Below, piece by piece: positions 7,099 through 16,070 of a DNA stretch of 34,164 bases (the first letter of the stretch is position 1; every line of letters starts with the position of its first letter). Where the stretch lies: the NCBI GenBank assembly GCA_019912845.1, contig JAIOHU010000005.1:1-34164 (forward strand), in the 5' to 3' direction. This stretch comes from a bacterium. GTDB lineage: Bacteria; Electryoneota; Electryoneia; Electryoneales; Electryoneaceae. A program made the position numbers and the translations under genes. The notes under the pieces were generated by a model. The model searched no databases and was not told the DNA's origin. It saw nothing but the letters and a program-made list of their open reading frames with translations.

Positions 7099-10000
7099 AT
7101 GTCTGGATTAAAAAAAATGACTGTCTGCCTGCTGATACTCTTCTGTTGTGGAGCTGCAGCATCGCATGCCCAGGATAATTTTAATATTACCGAGGTTGCC
7201 AGGTATGACTATTGGGATAGCGCAAATTATGTTGCAGCTACAGGCATTTTCGTTTATCTCTCCACTGGGAGCACTGGGGTAAGAATAATCGACATATCCA
7301 ATCCCGAAAACCTATCTGAGATTGGCAATATTGAGTCAATTTATAGACCCACGCAGGTTTACATTGAAAATAATCTACTTTACGTTGCGGATCACCTTAA
7401 CGGCATCACCGTTTATAGTTTGATGGACCCGGGTTCACCTGCGCTGATTTCGAGATACGAAGGCGAGCATGATATCGTCTACTTTAAATTGTTTAATAGT
7501 ATAGCTTATGTTCAAAACGATGTTGATGTACTTCAAATCATCGATTTCGGAAATCCTGAAAATCCTGATCCTTCAGGAGAAATTGAGATTACAGGTCAAA
7601 TTCGCGACATCGAATTCTATGAACAATTTGCATATGTTTTTGACGGCCGGCTTACTATACTAGACTTATCTGATATAACTGATCCTAATCTCATTGCAAT
7701 TGTTGATTCGGATGGTTCTTCCAGAGAAGGAGCTATATACGACAATTACCTTTATCAGAGCACAACACTTGGGGTTTACACAGTGGACATCACGAATCCA
7801 TTTTCCCCGCTCAGGGTTGGTTTTATGCGGACTGAAGAACGATTGGCGAGGATGATAGTTGAAGGTGATCATTTGTATGCATCTGATGCAGTAGGAAATA
7901 TGAAGATATTCAGCCTTGAAAATCCTGAACAAATCATGATTTCTCATGAGGTATTTGCTGGTCATGTAACTGAGTTTGTTCTGTATAACAATTTCATATT
8001 ATCACCTCAGGGCAATAATGGTTTCTTTTTGCTCGATTTGGGTGACCTCATCAATGAGGAGTTATACACCATTAATTTGTGCGGTTACGCCAGTACTTTG
8101 TACCAATATGAGAATTACCTTTATGTTGGAACGAGGAGGCACCCAATCAAGGTGTATGATATCTCAATTCCAGCGATACCAGTGGAACTTGGAGAAATAG
8201 CATCAGAAATCAGTGATCCTGCCACTTTCCATCAACAGTATGGTTACTATCCCCACCATCAGAGTGGAATTGTAATCTATGATTTTAGTAATCCAATGAG
8301 TCCTGAATGGACTGGAGAATGGCAGCTTGGTAATTATTATTTCTACGATATCGAGATTGTATTTCCCTATATTTATATTCTCACCAGAGATAGATTAATT
8401 ATTGGAGATATCACTGATCCAACCAATCCAGAATTGATTACTACGCGGGGAATTCCCAATGGAGCAATAAATATTACAATTCAGGGTGATTTTGCTTATG
8501 TTGCCGCCTCTACTAACGGAATGATCATCCTTGATATTAGTGACCCCGAAGTCCCTGAAGTTCTTGGTGAATTCTCGACAGACATTGATGCAGTTGAGGT
8601 TGGAATCTATGAGAATTATGCCTTTGTCGCCTATGATCTTACCGGACTATTTATCGTTGACATATCTGAACCAACAAACCCAGTTGAAGTCAGGCATATT
8701 GAAACACCTTCAGCGTACGGGATCACAATTCAGGATCATCACGCATTTGTACCTCATCGTGGCCTAGGGTTGTATGTCTATGATATCATTGAACCTCTAA
8801 ACCCGGTATTGGTTGGCTTATTTGACGCTCATTATAGTATCAATGATGTACTACTGAGCGGCAATTATGCCATTTTGCCAGACCGCTGGTCACTGGACTT
8901 TCTGGACGTTTCACTAGCGACCACAGCCAACCACCTGGAAGTTCCCTTGTCTGCAAATCGTTTTGAACTAGTCAGCACACCATATATCCCTTTCAACAGG
9001 AATGCTGAGAATATTTTTGGAGATATTGAGAATCTTGTCATAGCGATTGCCAACAATGGTGAATTCTTTATCCCCGGCTTCAATCTGGACTGGAATATTG
9101 ATATTACAAATGGATACCAACTTTACACTGAAGATTTCAGTGCTTGGATACCAATTGGACAGGAAATGGATATTGCATGGGAATACTCTTTGCAAACAGC
9201 ACAGTGGAACTGGTTGGGGCATCCATTTACAGCGGAGGTAGCAGTTGAGGATGCGTTGGCTGAAGTCGCTGAATCTATCGAAATCATGCTCGATGATGAT
9301 GGCAATATGTGGATTCCAAACGCTGAACCACAACCAGTGAACACACTGGGAAATCTTGAACCCGGTGAGGGGTATTACACCTTTGTCAACCAGGACATAA
9401 ATTTCCATTATGGACTGCTAGCTGAGTTAGCCGTTTGGAACAGATTGCCAACTGCTTCAAACTTCATAGTAGATCAATCGATCCAGGCTAATCATTCCAG
9501 CCTGAAATCAACTGGAAAACCTTATGCGATTCTGGTTCATTTTGATAAGTCACTCAGTGCGATGAACCCAGCGATTGTTGAGCTTTATGACGGTGATAAC
9601 CTGGTAGGTTGCTCGACATTTGAAATTAATGGTGGAACGGTCATTCCTTTAGTCGCCTGGGAAGGTGACTCGGAGCGAAAATTGAACGGATTCGTGCCGG
9701 GCAACCAAATATATGCAGTTGTCAAGGATGAAGCAGGAAATATTGTTGCAGATAACCGACAGCAGTTGAACAATACCCCCAAATTTGGGGATGCTCCTTA
9801 TGCTGAAATCAGAGTTACATCGGTTGAATCAGAAGTTGCTCAACCCACTGCTTTTACAGTTGGAAAATCCTATCCAAACCCCTTCAATTCCCAGATAAAC
9901 GTACCATTCTCACTTCCTGAAAAAAGTGATGTTAAGATCGCACTGTTCAATGTTTTGGGGCAGGAGCAGTATTCACTTGCCAAGGTTTTTGAACCGGGTC

Positions 10001-10119
10001 ACCACAGATTTTCAATTGATTCGAATCATTTAGACTCCAATTTTGGAAGTGGAATATACTTTTTGAAAGTTCAATCCAATGGGACCAGCCATACACAGAA
10101 AGTCATACTCTTGCAGTGA
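7099..10119 (+). CDS. Large T9SS-secreted protein with LVIVD-type beta-propeller repeats
   Basis: 1006 residues. Signal peptide 1-25 (VCLLILFCCGAAASHAQ). Residues about 30-620 are a series of blades built around Y-x-YVA...G-x-x-I-x-DISDP-x-x-P, the LVIVD repeat of predicted extracellular beta-propellers (for example FAYVAASTNGMIILDISDPE). Residues about 620-790 form a separate beta-rich module with repeated W and GY motifs (NAENIFGDIENLVIAIANNG, LEPGEGYYTFV) that recurs in FCB secreted proteins. The end (about 920-1006) is a T9SS type A sorting domain: KSYPNPFNSQINVPFSLPE, VLGQE, GSGIYFLKV, HTQKVILLQ. It would be exported by Sec and then by T9SS to the surface or medium. AAGGGGA precedes the start at a good distance, and an intrinsic terminator follows. 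Confidence 0.85.
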   Translation: MSGLKKMTVCLLILFCCGAAASHAQDNFNITEVARYDYWDSANYVAATGIFVYLSTGSTGVRIIDISNPENLSEIGNIESIYRPTQVYIENNLLYVADHLNGITVYSLMDPGSPALISRYEGEHDIVYFKLFNSIAYVQNDVDVLQIIDFGNPENPDPSGEIEITGQIRDIEFYEQFAYVFDGRLTILDLSDITDPNLIAIVDSDGSSREGAIYDNYLYQSTTLGVYTVDITNPFSPLRVGFMRTEERLARMIVEGDHLYASDAVGNMKIFSLENPEQIMISHEVFAGHVTEFVLYNNFILSPQGNNGFFLLDLGDLINEELYTINLCGYASTLYQYENYLYVGTRRHPIKVYDISIPAIPVELGEIASEISDPATFHQQYGYYPHHQSGIVIYDFSNPMSPEWTGEWQLGNYYFYDIEIVFPYIYILTRDRLIIGDITDPTNPELITTRGIPNGAINITIQGDFAYVAASTNGMIILDISDPEVPEVLGEFSTDIDAVEVGIYENYAFVAYDLTGLFIVDISEPTNPVEVRHIETPSAYGITIQDHHAFVPHRGLGLYVYDIIEPLNPVLVGLFDAHYSINDVLLSGNYAILPDRWSLDFLDVSLATTANHLEVPLSANRFELVSTPYIPFNRNAENIFGDIENLVIAIANNGEFFIPGFNLDWNIDITNGYQLYTEDFSAWIPIGQEMDIAWEYSLQTAQWNWLGHPFTAEVAVEDALAEVAESIEIMLDDDGNMWIPNAEPQPVNTLGNLEPGEGYYTFVNQDINFHYGLLAELAVWNRLPTASNFIVDQSIQANHSSLKSTGKPYAILVHFDKSLSAMNPAIVELYDGDNLVGCSTFEINGGTVIPLVAWEGDSERKLNGFVPGNQIYAVVKDEAGNIVADNRQQLNNTPKFGDAPYAEIRVTSVESEVAQPTAFTVGKSYPNPFNSQINVPFSLPEKSDVKIALFNVLGQEQYSLAKVFEPGHHRFSIDSNHLDSNFGSGIYFLKVQSNGTSHTQKVILLQ

Positions 10120-10147
10120 TTATAAATTATTAGAATTTTCTGCGCAA

Positions 10148-10179
10148 AATCTCGGGTATTTTTTCCCGAGATTTTTTTT
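10148..10179 (+). terminator. Intrinsic terminator after the 1006-residue T9SS gene
   Basis: AATCTCGGG (10148-10156), loop TATTTTTT, CCCGAGATT (10165-10173), then a run of Ts to 10179. A 9-bp stem with an uninterrupted T tract 30 bp after the stop codon. Confidence 0.9.
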
Positions 10180-10256
10180 ATGGAATCTTGAATTTTGTTG
10201 CAAATTGGAGTTAGACATTCCTAATTTGAGTGATCAATCAAACCATAGACGGTTGA

Positions 10257-10841
10257 ATGGACAAAGATACAAAACAACGGATCATAGAAGCGGCACAGAT
10301 ACTCTTCTGGGAGAAGGGGTATCATGCGACAGGTGTTGCTGAAATTCAGAAACGGGCTGAAGTACACAGTGGAAGTTTTTATCACTTTTTCAAATCAAAA
10401 GAAGAATTACTGGAAGCGGTGCTCGAGTTTTATCTGCAGCTCCTCTACCCTGTTGTCATGGCACCTTCATTTGAGAAGTATGATGATCCCATCGAGCGAA
10501 TATTCGGGGTATTGGCAGGGTACCGTACACAACTGATTGAGACTAATTTTACTCTGGGCTGTCCAATCGGGAAACTGGCTAGTGAGGTGGAAAAGGAGCA
10601 GGTGCGTGCTCGGCAGTTGATCAATGCCAATTTTGAAGGCTGGAAGAAACATATTGCTGACTGTTTTGAGGAAGCGAACATACGAATTGGTGTTGCTCAT
10701 AACTCAATGAACCTCGCCAATCTTACCCTGACTGTCATGGAAGGTTCGCTGTTGCAAGTGCTCGCAGAACAATCCATTGCCCCATTCGACAATGCGATGA
10801 TTCCATTTCGGGAGTATATCGAGATGTTATACAAACCATGA
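10257..10841 (+). CDS. TetR/AcrR family transcriptional regulator
   Basis: 194 residues. Residues 8-55 are the TetR helix-turn-helix: RIIEAAQILFWEKGYHATGVAEI, then the recognition segment VHSGSFYHFFKSKEELLEAV. The ligand domain contains NFTLGCPIGKLASEV, a segment typical of the LmrA/YxaF-like C-terminal family of TetR repressors, which usually control drug or solvent efflux and quinone reductases. The downstream membrane protein at 11068 is the likeliest local target, but the 226-bp gap contains repeats and no obvious shared operator. The ATG at 10257 has only weak ribosome-binding sequence. Confidence 0.85.
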   Translation: MDKDTKQRIIEAAQILFWEKGYHATGVAEIQKRAEVHSGSFYHFFKSKEELLEAVLEFYLQLLYPVVMAPSFEKYDDPIERIFGVLAGYRTQLIETNFTLGCPIGKLASEVEKEQVRARQLINANFEGWKKHIADCFEEANIRIGVAHNSMNLANLTLTVMEGSLLQVLAEQSIAPFDNAMIPFREYIEMLYKP

Positions 10842-10873
10842 GGATGGAGTATAAGTAGCCCTGGCTATCGCGT

Positions 10874-10910
10874 CCCGGGATAAAGGGAGTATCTAGATAT
10901 CCGAATGATA
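10874..10910. repeat. Intergenic repeat element, copy 1 of 2
   Basis: CCCGGGATAAAGGGAGTATC then TAGATATCCGAATGATA. The same pattern (CGGGAT-nAnGGGAGTATC-n5-ATCCG) recurs at 20244-20281. The ends CGGGAT and ATCCG are complementary, so each copy can fold. Its role is unknown. Confidence 0.5.
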
Positions 10911-10973
10911 AAAGTTCAGTTTTAGAGAAGTGCTTATTCAGAATTGTTTTGAAAATTGAAATTGCCCTGCGTC

Positions 10974-10998
10974 ATTCCAGCATGGTTTTAGCTGGAAT
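10974..10998. repeat. REP-like inverted repeat (ATTCCAGC / GCTGGAAT)
   Basis: CGTCATTCCAGC, 9 bases, GCTGGAATCCAG: 8-bp perfect arms (10974-10981 and 10991-10998). This is the widespread CGTCATTCC...GGAATCC palindromic element. A related copy lies at 29378-29410. Confidence 0.55.
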
Positions 10999-11067
10999 CC
11001 AGAAGGTAACGAACAATAAAAGCGTTTTGGATAAGGAACGAGTTAATTTAGAAAAAAGGGAGATCAC

Positions 11068-11625
11068 ATGAAGAACGTAATTGTAGGTGGAGTGTTGGCG
11101 GGGCTGGCATTTTATATCTGGTCAACATTATGGTATGGGTTTATTCCGCTCCAGTTCAGTGAGCTAAAGACAATGCCAAACGAAGTAGAAATAGCCACTA
11201 TGTTGAAAAATTCAGGTCTTGAAGACGGCATGTACACCTACCCGGGTATGGAGAACGGTGGGATGGGTGACCCTGAGCATATGAAAAAAGCGGAAGCTGG
11301 TCCTATCATTAACCTTATGATCTACCGTAACGGTGGAATGAGCGGAATGGATACGATGTCCATGATCATGTTCCTGGTCTACTGTCTGATCGTCGGCATA
11401 CTGGCTGCATATATGGTAAAAACAGCGGGTAAATCGTTGAACTCATTTGGCAAACGAACAATAATGGTTACCCTGATCGGGGTTATTGTCTGGTTGATGG
11501 GACCAATGACAAATTCAATCTTCTGGGGATTCCCTGTCAGCTTCAGCTTCCTCGAGGTATTTGCTCATGTGATTGGTTGGTTGTTCGCTGGATTGGTGAT
11601 CGCCTGGCGGGTGAAACCGGAATAG
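11068..11625 (+). CDS. Four-helix membrane protein of unknown function
   Basis: 185 residues with hydrophobic segments at about 5-22, 94-118, 130-150 and 155-180, and a Met/Gly-rich outer loop (GMYTYPGMENGGMGDPEHMKKA and NGGMSGMDTM). I recognise the general type of small conserved hypothetical membrane proteins but no function. The Met-rich loop might bind a metal, which is speculation. AAGGGAG precedes the ATG at a good distance. It follows the TetR gene by 226 bp and ends in its own terminator, so it is probably a single-gene unit. Confidence 0.7.
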   Translation: MKNVIVGGVLAGLAFYIWSTLWYGFIPLQFSELKTMPNEVEIATMLKNSGLEDGMYTYPGMENGGMGDPEHMKKAEAGPIINLMIYRNGGMSGMDTMSMIMFLVYCLIVGILAAYMVKTAGKSLNSFGKRTIMVTLIGVIVWLMGPMTNSIFWGFPVSFSFLEVFAHVIGWLFAGLVIAWRVKPE

Positions 11626-11645
11626 GGTTATGGATGTGTGGATCG

Positions 11646-11680
11646 CCCGGGAATATATTATTCCCGGGTTTCCTATTTCT
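11646..11680 (+). terminator. Intrinsic terminator after the membrane protein
   Basis: CCCGGGAATA (11646-11655), loop TAT, TATTCCCGGG (11659-11668), then TTTCCTATTTCT. The stem is a perfect 10 bp; the T tract is interrupted but adequate. Confidence 0.75.
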
Positions 11681-11864
11681 CGAAACGAGCGACGCGAAGC
11701 AATTTTAAAAGTGCACCCGCTCTCTGTTTAACTGTACTTGTGAATACTCAAATTCAACGATTCTGAGGTTGGGGCTGAGGTGCGCAGGTTTTTTTGGGGG
11801 TTGGTAAGGGGGTGAAACCCACTTACACGGTGAATGAAGAAGTTGAGTAGATTGACTGCTGGAA

Positions 11865-13607
11865 TTACCTGAGATGTACTGTTCTAAACAAACTCTCACT
11901 CTTCCCGTGATTTATCTGAAGGAAATAAACTCCTGAAGGGAGGTCTTGGGTTGGAGTGATTTGTAGTTTAGACCGGAGCAAATCACCTGAGTTCACTCGA
12001 AACAACTCTTTGCCAAGCAGGTTGTATATCAAAACATACTTGATGCTTTGATCAGAAATAACAGTAAACGAATTATTCCAGGGAGAGGGATATATTTTAA
12101 CAGGTGAAATTGTACTTATTGAATTTTTTGCAGTATAAACCTTATTTGGTGTAACACCCAAATTTCCATCAATTGATATCGTTTTAGCATATAATCCATC
12201 TATTAAACTTATTATCACTAGAAGATTGTCATCATTATCAACTGAAAGATATTCTATTTCTTCGCTATTAGAACTTAACAGAATGCGATTTTCCCAGAGA
12301 TTTTCCCCTAGCAAATTAAAGGAATCAACATAAAGAAGAATCCCATTGTCATCATCGTGGACTCTATAAGCAACAAAGAAACCACAGAAATGAGATTGGA
12401 TAAAATAGTCACCAATATTCTGATCTGCTGCAATTTGAATATTGTCCACCTCTGAAATCCCGCCAGATGTAATTATATCCAGCAGTAAATAATCGAAATC
12501 TTCAACTGTATCGCGATGGATATATAAATACTTATCATTAACATTATCGTAGAATCCTTTAGGTTTCCCAGGCCTAATTGGTATATATGTAGAATCGGTT
12601 AAAGTTATTTGCCAAATAGTAGAGTCATCAGTATAGTTAAATTTATTTAATATGTGTTCTCTACCGTAGTATGAGGGATACACTATGTTCATAGAATCAA
12701 CAATAACATTATATAAGTTATCTACGGAAAGATTAATATCATATCCCCCCAAATGAATTTCATCCGGAAATCTTATTACTTGACCATCCATTGAAATCTC
12801 AAAAACATAGTTGTACCGATCATTTCCCTGTGCGCTTCGTGATAATCCTAAAAGTTTATTGTTTGTTGGGATAGTTAAAAGGTAGTGATCCCACTGACGG
12901 GGTAGGGAAAATAGTCCAATTCCATTTTCTTCCAGCAAGGGATCCCCAAGCGGGTTAAAAAGCTGTATTCGGACAGTTTGAAATGAATCGGGCAGGATTT
13001 CGCTTTTAATGGAGAACAGCACAGCAATATTACTGTCTGGTGTCGTCCAAACATTATGCAGGTATGCGAACATACTGTCCCGCAATGACCTTCTAAAACA
13101 GAGTTGCCCGTAGTTTCCCAGGAGCGGTTCACCAGCAGGAGTAAATAGATTTATATAAATATCCTGGTGCGAAGGTCTTAGTATAGAACCCTCACCGTCA
13201 TCTATTGGATCATAATCAGCATTTCTTTGGTCTTCCCAGGCGACAAACAGGTTTCCCTCATTTGTGATAACACCTTGGGGATTCAAGGAACTGGCAGTAG
13301 AATCTTCATATAATTCGACCCCATTCCCCCACTCCTGGTACCCCTCGCGATTTAAGAAAAAAAGTCTTGTGCAGTGTAATTCCCAAAATGGATTTACATG
13401 ACGTGCCACCTGGAACCTGTTCTCGCCTGCTAAAAACCAGCCATCGGACGTACTGGCAACATATGGGGAGCCTGAAGTGCCCTCCCCAATATAGGTATCC
13501 ACCTCTGGAGTGTCGCTCCATTGGGCATAGGCAAAGTTGAGAAGAAATAGATGAATGATGTAAAACAGTACGCACCTACTTGGAAGTGGTAGTTTTAGAC
13601 AATTCAT
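11865..13607 (-). CDS. T9SS-secreted protein of unknown function
   Basis: 580 residues. Signal peptide about 1-28 (CVLFYIIHLFLLNFAYAQ). The middle is beta-rich, with repeated phrases such as VAWEDQRNADYDP and LFVAWEDQRN that resemble the blade motif of sialidase- or fibronectin-type propeller proteins (VVWEDxRN), but I cannot name the family. The C terminus (about 500-580) is a T9SS sorting domain: KIYPSPWNNSFTVIS, LIYNLLGKELFRV, LPSGVYFLQI, ending in FRTVHLR. It has PSPWN where PNPFN is usual. The gene is convergent with the membrane protein at 11068 and is not clearly in an operon. Confidence 0.8.
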   Translation of the reverse strand: MNCLKLPLPSRCVLFYIIHLFLLNFAYAQWSDTPEVDTYIGEGTSGSPYVASTSDGWFLAGENRFQVARHVNPFWELHCTRLFFLNREGYQEWGNGVELYEDSTASSLNPQGVITNEGNLFVAWEDQRNADYDPIDDGEGSILRPSHQDIYINLFTPAGEPLLGNYGQLCFRRSLRDSMFAYLHNVWTTPDSNIAVLFSIKSEILPDSFQTVRIQLFNPLGDPLLEENGIGLFSLPRQWDHYLLTIPTNNKLLGLSRSAQGNDRYNYVFEISMDGQVIRFPDEIHLGGYDINLSVDNLYNVIVDSMNIVYPSYYGREHILNKFNYTDDSTIWQITLTDSTYIPIRPGKPKGFYDNVNDKYLYIHRDTVEDFDYLLLDIITSGGISEVDNIQIAADQNIGDYFIQSHFCGFFVAYRVHDDDNGILLYVDSFNLLGENLWENRILLSSNSEEIEYLSVDNDDNLLVIISLIDGLYAKTISIDGNLGVTPNKVYTAKNSISTISPVKIYPSPWNNSFTVISDQSIKYVLIYNLLGKELFRVNSGDLLRSKLQITPTQDLPSGVYFLQINHGKSESLFRTVHLR

Positions 13608-13766
13608 CCCAGCCTCGGTTCAGGGTTAACCACGATGCTACTACTTACCTACTTAAATATATCTCTCTACACCTGTGATGCAATATCCCGGTCAAGAAAT
13701 ACGATGACTACGCTACTCTGAGGTTTAACTTCAGAATGCCCAGACAATCGCCAGAGCATTCACAAA

Positions 13767-14009
13767 TTAAAGCCAGCCTTCTATCATACGGGGTGAAGGA
13801 ATTTTCCCGCTGAATTTGACCACTCCATCAACAGAGACCCCTGGTGTTGCGAGAATGCCTCGAGCTGCAATGTCGGAAGGATTTGTGATTTTCTCGATCA
13901 CATATTCCTGCCCTTCAGTCCAACCCTTTTTTTCCACTACCTGGCGGATGATGGCTTCTGTCTTCTTACAATTGGGGCATCCAACGCCAAGTACTTCGAT
14001 CTTCTTCAT
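13767..14009 (-). CDS. Small thioredoxin-like redox protein (CPNC, 'redox-active disulfide protein 2' type)
   Basis: 80 residues with a thioredoxin/glutaredoxin fold. The redox motif CPNC is at residues 11-14 after the first strand (KKIEVLGVGCPNC), and the cis-Pro loop is TPGVSVDG. This short family is regularly found next to DUF318/ArsP permeases, and here it starts 17 bp after the permease stop, so it is the last gene of the ArsR-permease operon read leftwards. It may hand thiols or reduce a metalloid substrate for the permease; this is inference from context. A weak hairpin (GAATGC 13734-13739 / GCATTC 13756-13761) follows the gene. Confidence 0.82.
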   Translation of the reverse strand: MKKIEVLGVGCPNCKKTEAIIRQVVEKKGWTEGQEYVIEKITNPSDIAARGILATPGVSVDGVVKFSGKIPSPRMIEGWL

Positions 14010-14026
14010 GATTCTGTTCCTTAAAT

Positions 14027-15133
14027 TTATGTAGCGAATCTACCAAATATCATTCCTACGAATGTAGATAATACAATGACCAGAATAACGTAGACTGCAG
14101 TTCGTTTTACACCCATCACCCGCCCAATGACGATCATATTCGGGAGACTCAAGGAAGGTCCTGCAAGTAGCAATGTAAGTGCTGGTCCCTTTCCCATGCC
14201 CAAGTCCATCAAAGCGCGTACAATTGGCACCTCAGTCAGTGTGGAAAAGTACATCAGCGCACCAAAAACACTCGCCAACAGGTTGTTCCATATGCTATTC
14301 CCACCCACCCATTTCTGAACCACGGGTTCAGGAAGCAGAACCTTTATCACACCAGCAATTAACACCCCAATCAGCAAAATGGGTACGATCTTTTTGAAGA
14401 GACTCCAGGTTTCCTGCATCCATTGTGAGACCTCCTCACCCGTATACCAGCGTACGACCATGACGATGACAGCTACCAGAAACACCAGCGAAACCAATGC
14501 TGGCATTGGCTTTCCTTCAAAAACCATCGCCCATCGTCCAGGTTCGGATTTAGCAAGCTCCACTACCAGGCCAATGGAAGATGCGGCAACCAAAAATATC
14601 ACCATCGCGGCAAAATAGGGAATGATCTGTTTCATTGGGTGCAAACCATCATCACCCGAGCCATACGCCCACTCCGCATTCTCGGCAATCAGTTTCTCTT
14701 CCTGCTTGCGGAAAATGATCGCCATGATCAAGCCGATGACCACAGAAAATATGATCGCCCCAGACGCTCGTGCGATTCCAAGGTCCAATCCCAACAATTG
14801 GGCTGAATAGATAATCGCCAGTACATTGATGGCAGGTCCGGAGTAGAGAAAGGCGATTGCAGGACCCAAACCGGCTCCCCGTTGCCGTATCCCTGCAAAC
14901 AATGGAAGGATGGTACATGAGCAAACTGCGAGAATCGCCCCGGATAAGGAAGCGACCGTGTATGCCAGCCAACGTTTAGCTTTCGGACCAAAATAACGAA
15001 TTACCGCTGCCTGGCTGACAAAGACAGCGATCGCTCCAGCGATGAAAAATGCCGGAATCAAGCAGGTGAGGACATGGGCAGATAAATATTCCGTAAGTGC
15101 ATCCCACCCCGACAGCAACAAATCCCAAAACAT
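14027..15133 (-). CDS. ArsP-type (DUF318) permease
   Basis: 368 residues, about eight to ten membrane spans in two homologous halves. The signature GAILAVCSCTILPLFAGIRQ with its CSC-T motif, followed by YSGPAINVLAI, and the second-half ALTLLLAGPSLSLPNMIVI mark the permease family PF03773 (COG0701). Members include ArsP, which exports trivalent organoarsenicals, but many have no known substrate. A long cytoplasmic linker (about 145-170, RKQEEKLIAENAEWAYGSGD) separates the halves. It is the first structural gene after the divergent ArsR region; an ATGCAT-TAGA-ATGCAT palindrome (15147-15162) sits just before its start. Confidence 0.82.
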   Translation of the reverse strand: MFWDLLLSGWDALTEYLSAHVLTCLIPAFFIAGAIAVFVSQAAVIRYFGPKAKRWLAYTVASLSGAILAVCSCTILPLFAGIRQRGAGLGPAIAFLYSGPAINVLAIIYSAQLLGLDLGIARASGAIIFSVVIGLIMAIIFRKQEEKLIAENAEWAYGSGDDGLHPMKQIIPYFAAMVIFLVAASSIGLVVELAKSEPGRWAMVFEGKPMPALVSLVFLVAVIVMVVRWYTGEEVSQWMQETWSLFKKIVPILLIGVLIAGVIKVLLPEPVVQKWVGGNSIWNNLLASVFGALMYFSTLTEVPIVRALMDLGMGKGPALTLLLAGPSLSLPNMIVIGRVMGVKRTAVYVILVIVLSTFVGMIFGRFAT

Positions 15134-15146
15134 TTTATTTGCCTTT

Positions 15147-15162
15147 ATGCATTAGAATGCAT
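15147..15162. promoter_or_regulatory. Palindrome between arsR and the permease, possible second ArsR site
   Basis: ATGCAT-TAGA-ATGCAT lies 14 bp upstream of the permease ATG. It shares TGCATT and ATGCAT half-sites with the operator at 15525-15540. It could be a second ArsR binding site or simply part of the ribosome loading region. Confidence 0.35.
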
Positions 15163-15184
15163 GAAACAAAAGAAAAATAAGAGA

Positions 15185-15508
15185 CTACAACGCTCCAGCA
15201 ACTTCACGTGCCTGACGTTGCATGATCTCACGTAGAATATCATCCGCCATTTCCAGTAGACGGAAAACCCTGGGTTCGGCGATCCAGTAATAGACCGATA
15301 CCCCTTCCTTTCTATAGTCGAGAAGCCTCATATCCCGCAACTTGATCAAATGACGGCTTACTACCGACTGATCCTCTTTCATAAGAGGGTGGATTTCACA
15401 TACGCATTTCTCTCCATCCCGCAGCATGTAGAGGATTTTCAAACGGGTGGGTTGACCAAGTACGGTGAACAATTTGGATTCCCACTCAAGTTTTTTCGGG
15501 TCTATCAT
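15185..15508 (-). CDS. ArsR/SmtB family metalloregulator
   Basis: A winged-helix repressor of about 107 residues. It has FTVLGQPTRLKILYMLRDGEKCVCEI, with the CxC of the ELCVCDL-type metal site in helix 3, then SVVSRHLIKLRDMRLLDYRKEG as recognition helix and wing. In this family trivalent arsenic or antimony, or other thiophilic metals, bind those cysteines and release DNA. An in-frame ATG at 15535 would add nine residues, but the ATG at 15508 has AAGGAGA about 6 bases upstream and leaves the palindrome at 15525-15540 outside the gene, so I take 15508. The gene is read leftwards into the permease and the CPNC protein; the opposite operon starts about 137 bp away. Confidence 0.88.
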   Translation of the reverse strand: MIDPKKLEWESKLFTVLGQPTRLKILYMLRDGEKCVCEIHPLMKEDQSVVSRHLIKLRDMRLLDYRKEGVSVYYWIAEPRVFRLLEMADDILREIMQRQAREVAGAL

Positions 15509-15524
15509 GTTGATCTCCTTAGCT

Positions 15525-15540
15525 CTTGCATTCATGCAAG
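15525..15540. promoter_or_regulatory. Likely ArsR operator in the divergent intergenic region
   Basis: CTTGCATTCATGCAAG is a perfect palindrome of 7-bp arms with a 2-bp centre, in the leader of arsR between its start codon and the divergent thioredoxin operon. Position and symmetry are those of an autoregulatory ArsR site, and one site here could control both operons. Confidence 0.6.
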
Positions 15541-15644
15541 ATCATGCATAAATTAAGTTCGATAATTCACAAAATCAAGGGTCACTCTTCTCCATTTTGC
15601 GGTTTTGAGGAGAGCGAGTTATCTAAGGGGAAGGCTTGGAGAAG

Positions 15645-16070
15645 ATGAATCAGCGAACCAAATCAATAATAATTCTCTCGCTTGGTGTGGTACTACTTGT
15701 GATTGTTTTCACGGTTATCCCATGGAACAAACAGAAATTACCTGATAGTCCACAAACAGAAGATGTAGCACAGGAGCAACCGTCCCGACCTGTTTTACCA
15801 ACTATGCTCGAACTGGGAAGTGAAGGCTGCATTCCCTGTGAACAGATGAAACCAGTCATGGCACAATTGACTGAAGAACATGGCGAGCTTATCTATATTA
15901 AGTTCCACGATGTTCGTAAGGACAAGGCGATAGCTCAACAGTATGGAATTCGACTAATTCCGACTCAAATATTCCTGATGGCGGATGGGACAGAGTTTTT
16001 CCGTCATGAAGGCTTCTTTCCGAAAGATGAGATTGAAAAGGTATTCCGTGATATGGGAGTATCAATTTAA
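15645..16070 (+). CDS. Membrane-anchored periplasmic thioredoxin
   Basis: About 141 residues. An N-terminal membrane anchor (IIILSLGVVLLVIVFTVI) is followed by a linker rich in Pro and Gln and a thioredoxin domain with active site GCIPCEQMKP and cis-Pro loop RLIPTQIFL. It resembles periplasmic thioredoxins that take electrons from CcdA/DsbD, encoded by the next gene, whose ATG overlaps this stop by one base. A TTG at 15636 is also possible, but AAGGGGAAGG (15625-15634) and GGAG (15638-15641) fit the ATG at 15645 better. Confidence 0.82.
   Translation: MNQRTKSIIILSLGVVLLVIVFTVIPWNKQKLPDSPQTEDVAQEQPSRPVLPTMLELGSEGCIPCEQMKPVMAQLTEEHGELIYIKFHDVRKDKAIAQQYGIRLIPTQIFLMADGTEFFRHEGFFPKDEIEKVFRDMGVSI

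Noticed and set aside
11705-11899. 64-codon minus-strand frame overlapping the end of a T9SS gene
   Set aside because: It lies in a different frame over the sorting-domain end, has no ribosome-binding site, and the sequence has no protein-like features.
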